A DNA stretch of 8,562 nt, taken from NCBI GenBank assembly GCA_900552415.1, contig USAD01000112.1, positions 1 to 8,562 on the forward strand, in the 5' to 3' direction. The notes beneath the pieces were generated by a model. It saw nothing but the letters and a program-made list of their open reading frames with translations, ran no database searches and was not told the DNA's origin. Both the position numbers and the translations under genes were made by a program. Positions 7,001 to 8,562 of the stretch are shown here, piece by piece (the stretch's first letter is position 1; every line of letters starts with the position of its first letter). This stretch comes from an uncultured Parabacteroides sp. Its GTDB lineage: Bacteria > Bacteroidota > Bacteroidia > Bacteroidales > Tannerellaceae.

Positions 7001-7300
7001 ACCTCATTAGCATTTATCTTGGGCATGTTGCCCTTGGTCTTGGCTTCGGGCCCAGGATCGGCCTCACGGCACAGCATCGGCACAGGTGTCTTTTTCGGAA
7101 TGCTGGTGGCCACTACGGTGGGCATCGTCATGGTACCATTCTTCTTTGTCCTTACATATAAGATCAAAGATAAAGCCCGCATTCCCGAAACCATCGAGGT
7201 AAAACTGGAGGAACAGAAGGAAAAGCTGGGCGAAAAACGCGACCAGATCCTCTCGAAAGTCAAACAACGTTTAATGGATCGTAAAAACTCAAGATCATGA
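4088..7300 (+). CDS. RND multidrug efflux pump, inner-membrane transporter (HAE1/AcrB family)
   Basis: A 1070-residue proton-driven trimeric exporter of the AcrB type (AcrB is 1049), expected to expel amphiphilic compounds such as antimicrobials, dyes or bile salts from periplasm and inner membrane. It starts with the family's N-terminus (FFIDRPVFSTVLSVLI), followed by the first periplasmic porter/docking loop to about residue 340. Transmembrane helices 2-6 lie at about 341-500, a second periplasmic loop at about 556-865, and helices 8-12 at about 866-1023. The proton-relay residues are all present: Asp408-Asp409 in GIVVDDAIVVVEN, Lys935 in GLAAKNAILIVEF, and Thr972 in PILMTSLAFILG. GLSYQEKQAGGQ (856-867) is the conserved entry to the second membrane half. 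The C-terminal cytoplasmic tail (about 1025-1070) is longer than in AcrB and rich in Lys and Glu. It overlaps the adaptor gene upstream and the outer-membrane factor gene downstream by 4 nt each. Specific substrates and the name (for example a Bme-type system) cannot be assigned. Confidence 0.97.
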   Translation: MTPGFFIDRPVFSTVLSVLIVIVGIIGLVSLPIDQYPQITPPVVRVSASYPGANALTVSQAVATPIEQELNGTPGMIYMQSSCSNSGNLTINVTFDVTSDPDLAAVEIQNRVKLAESRLPAEVIQEGISVEKQSPSQLMSLTLMSDDPKFDEIYLSNFATINVLDVLRRIPGIGRVTNIGSRYYGMQIWVYPDRLANMGLTVQDLQNALRDQNRESTAGELGRQPISDVDVNLPITAPGRLSSAEEFENIVIRANTDGSIVRMKDVARVSLDAASYKTESCINGKNAAILGIYMLPGANALEVATRVKEAVAELSKNFPEGMEYNFPFDQTEYIAQSVHEVYKTLFEALFLVILVVFLSLQNWRAALIPTIAVPISLIGTFGFMLVMGFSLNMLTLLGLILAIGIVVDDAIVVVENVERIMHEEHLPPREATHKAMKELAGALIATSMVLTAVFVPVSFLGGITGLLYRQFSITIAVSVMLSAVVALTLSPAMCAILLKPSHKKKNIVFRWINYWLAKGNLKYTGILKRAFAHPRRLLAGFGMVLVFIFVLNKALPTSFIPEEDQGFFYVEIEMPEGTTLERTRNVTNRAIDYLIQHPAIAYVQNQTGTSARVGTNQSRARLTVILKPWEERKGAGMSVEEVMNDARDEFYYYPEAKAYVTRPPVIPGLGESGGLEMQLQARGDATWENLIAANDTFLYYASQAPELESVSSALQSEIPQLYFNVNRDEAKFLGIPLANIFSTMKAYLGSVYVNDFNMFNRVYRVYIQADASYRGSKDNLDLFFVRAQNGAMVPLTALGEVEYTTGPGTIKRFNMFSTASIDAVAAHGYSTGDAMAAMERIVAEHLPDNIGLEWSGLSYQEKQAGGQTGFVLALVFLFVFLFLAAQYESWIVPIAVLLSLPIAALGAYLGIWGTGLENDIYFQIGMVTLIGLAAKNAILIVEFAKAQVDRGVDVVRAAIHAAQLRFRPILMTSLAFILGMLPLVLASGPGSASRHSIGTGVFFGMLVATTVGIVMVPFFFVLTYKIKDKARIPETIEVKLEEQKEKLGEKRDQILSKVKQRLMDRKNSRS

Positions 7301-8376
7301 ACAGACATCTTATTCAACATATCGCGATCATCTCGGCGGCGCTCTGCCTGCTCGCCTCCTGTAAGGTAGGCAAACGCTACGCACGCCCCGAGCTGAACCT
7401 GCCCGACCGGATCGAGGCGACAACCGAAGGCGACAGCTCGTCGGTAGCCGACATCCCCTGGGAAAGCCTCTATGAGGACGAGACGCTGCGCCAATTAATC
7501 CATAAGGCGCTCGAGAACAATAAAGACGTGAATATTGCCGCGGCACGCCTCAAGGAGATGATGGCCGCCCGACGGATCTCTTTCGCGGATCTCTTCCCCG
7601 ATGTCAAGGCGAATGTCTACTTCGGGAAAGAGCAACTGAATTATGGTGGCAATAACCCCAAGCCAGACCCTGAGCATGGCGCCAAGCTCGTCTACTCGTG
7701 GGAGCTCGACCTTTGGGGCCGCTTGCGCTGGGCCAACGAGGCGGCTATCGCCGAGTATTTCGCCTCAATAGAGAATGTCCGTGCCCTCCAAATGACCATC
7801 GTCGCCGAAGTGGCTACCAACTATTATCAGTTGCGTGCCCTCGACCGCGAGCTCTCGATCGTGCAACAGACCCTGACCGCCCGGCGTGAGGGCGTTCGCC
7901 TCGCCAAGCTACGTTACGAGGGTGGATTGACACCCGAGACCGCCTACAACCAGGCACAGGTGGAAATGGCCCGCACGGAGACCCTAATCCCGAACCTTGA
8001 GCGACAGATCAAGATCAAGGAAAGCGACCTCTCCATGCTGTTGGGTGAATATACAGGCGAGATTCCTCGTGGTGCGGACCTGGGCAACCAGCATTTGCCC
8101 GAGACATTGCCGGTCGGACTGCCCTCGACCCTGCTCGAGCGACGTCCCGACATGCGCCAGGCGGAGCTGACCCTTCAGGCGGCCAACGCCCGGGTCGGCA
8201 TGGCTAAGGCCAATATGTTCCCTAAGATAACCCTGACGGGCGATCTGGGCTTCGAGAGCAATGAGGTATCAAACCTGCTGAAGAGTGGCGCGTGGAATGT
8301 CATCGGCGGATTGACTCAACCTCTTGTCGGCCTCGCCAAGAACCGGGCCAACCTGAAAGCGGCTCAAGCCCGTGCC
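7297..8376 (+). CDS. RND outer-membrane factor lipoprotein (OprM/NodT family), 3' end lost at a junction
   Basis: The third pump component, an outer-membrane/periplasmic channel. The ATG at 7297 overlaps the pump stop (ATGA). The protein has a lipoprotein signal with lipobox LASC and lipidated Cys22, followed by the usual KVGKRYARPELNLP. Further OMF landmarks are WELDLWGRLRWANEAA (135-150), LRYEGGLTPETAYNQAQVE (205-223), LPSTLLERRPDMRQAE (275-290) and ANMFPKITLTGDLGF (305-319). Homology is convincing for 360 residues, to about base 8376. The frame stays open to base 8562, but the last 62 codons (GGHSRRHRHDLIIF...) do not resemble an OMF. They are the antisense of a dxs fragment. About 100 residues (the rest of the second helical hairpin and closing strands) are therefore missing. 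The loss looks like a chimeric join and not natural decay, because there is no stop or frameshift before it. Codon use is GC-richer than in the upstream genes. Confidence 0.9.
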
Positions 8377-8562
8377 GGAGGGCATAGCCGCCGTCACCGT
8401 CACGATCTTATCATTTTCCTGCGCCATGTCCACCAGCGTCATGGCCGCAGCCTTGCCGAAGGACGGCAGGGAGGAATTCTTCCGCTTCGCCCCCGTTTCC
8501 ACATAGAAGGGCGGCGTGCCATGGAAAATATCCGGTCGCTCCTCGGCCTTTTCGTAGCCATG
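8365..8562 (-). CDS. dxs: Internal fragment of 1-deoxy-D-xylulose-5-phosphate synthase (DXS), truncated at both ends
   Basis: Read on the minus strand from 8562, 66 codons give HGYEKAEERPDIFHGTPPF, then SLPSFGKAAAMTLVDMAQ and ENDKIVTVTAAMPSGTGL. This matches the DXS region joining the thiamine-diphosphate domain to the pyrimidine-binding transketolase domain, where family members read GKGYxxAE, FHG, then (V/I)TAAMPxGTGL. DXS makes deoxyxylulose 5-phosphate from pyruvate and glyceraldehyde 3-phosphate, the first step of the MEP isoprenoid pathway. Upstream residues lie beyond the window. Downstream, homology stops at GTGL, or a few residues later at SRF, where the sequence becomes the antisense of the outer-membrane factor gene until a stop near 8269. 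The expected continuation (the FFDVGIAEQHA region) is absent, so this is not a functional gene here. It is probably part of a chimeric join, perhaps from another organism. Confidence 0.75.

Noticed and set aside
6847..7494. Minus-strand open frame of 215 codons across the pump/outer-membrane factor boundary
   Set aside because: It is antisense to two clearly coding genes and its translation resembles no protein family; it reflects codon bias of the sense strand.
8269..8364. Minus-strand continuation of the dxs frame beyond GTGL
   Set aside because: Apart from a possible SRF match, it lacks the expected DXS continuation and is antisense to well-conserved OMF sequence.
8377..8562. In-frame C-terminal extension of the outer-membrane factor to the window end
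   Set aside because: The translated residues are Arg/His-rich with no OMF pattern, while the opposite strand reads as DXS; the extension is an artefact of the join.

Overview
The window looks like a chromosomal stretch from a Bacteroidota species, most likely order Bacteroidales. The evidence is tightly packed operons whose starts mostly lack a Shine-Dalgarno sequence, TAnnTTTG-like promoter elements, and Bacteroidales-like housekeeping proteins. Genus cannot be fixed from the sequence alone. All intact genes lie on the + strand.

Region 1 (1-2598) is a compact four-gene run. It holds the 3' end of an unrecognised gene, a FabH-like beta-ketoacyl-ACP synthase III, a FabG-type 3-oxoacyl-ACP reductase and a single-domain RluA-family pseudouridine synthase. 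The first two genes overlap by 11 nt and the last two are separated by 1 nt, so the run is probably one transcript. The KAS III and FabG could carry out condensation followed by ketoreduction in fatty acid or specialised lipid synthesis. The pseudouridine synthase looks like an unrelated RNA-modification passenger.

Region 2 (2599-2924) is a 326-nt intergenic segment. It opens with a long imperfect hairpin plus T-run (a probable terminator). Three evenly spaced short inverted repeats follow (two are GTGG-N7-CCAC, 24 bp apart), then two Bacteroidota-like -7 elements embedded in a 10-bp direct repeat. This looks like the control region of the downstream efflux operon.

Region 3 (2925-8376) is a tripartite RND efflux operon: a lipoprotein membrane-fusion protein, an HAE1/AcrB-type inner-membrane pump, and an OprM/TolC-type outer-membrane factor lipoprotein. 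Both junctions are 4-nt ATGA overlaps, so the three subunits are probably translationally coupled. The outer-membrane factor has no stop codon in the window.

Region 4 (about 8365-8562): outer-membrane-factor homology stops abruptly. The last ~190 nt read on the minus strand as an internal piece of 1-deoxy-D-xylulose-5-phosphate synthase (DXS) that does not look like the usual Bacteroidota type. The switch falls within a stretch of 12 to about 24 nt that fits both genes. The likeliest explanation is a chimeric assembly or library join; a true rearrangement is less likely. I see no mobile element, CRISPR array, tRNA or rRNA, and no convincing new multi-gene system. The most notable items are the chimeric end and the operator-like repeat cluster.
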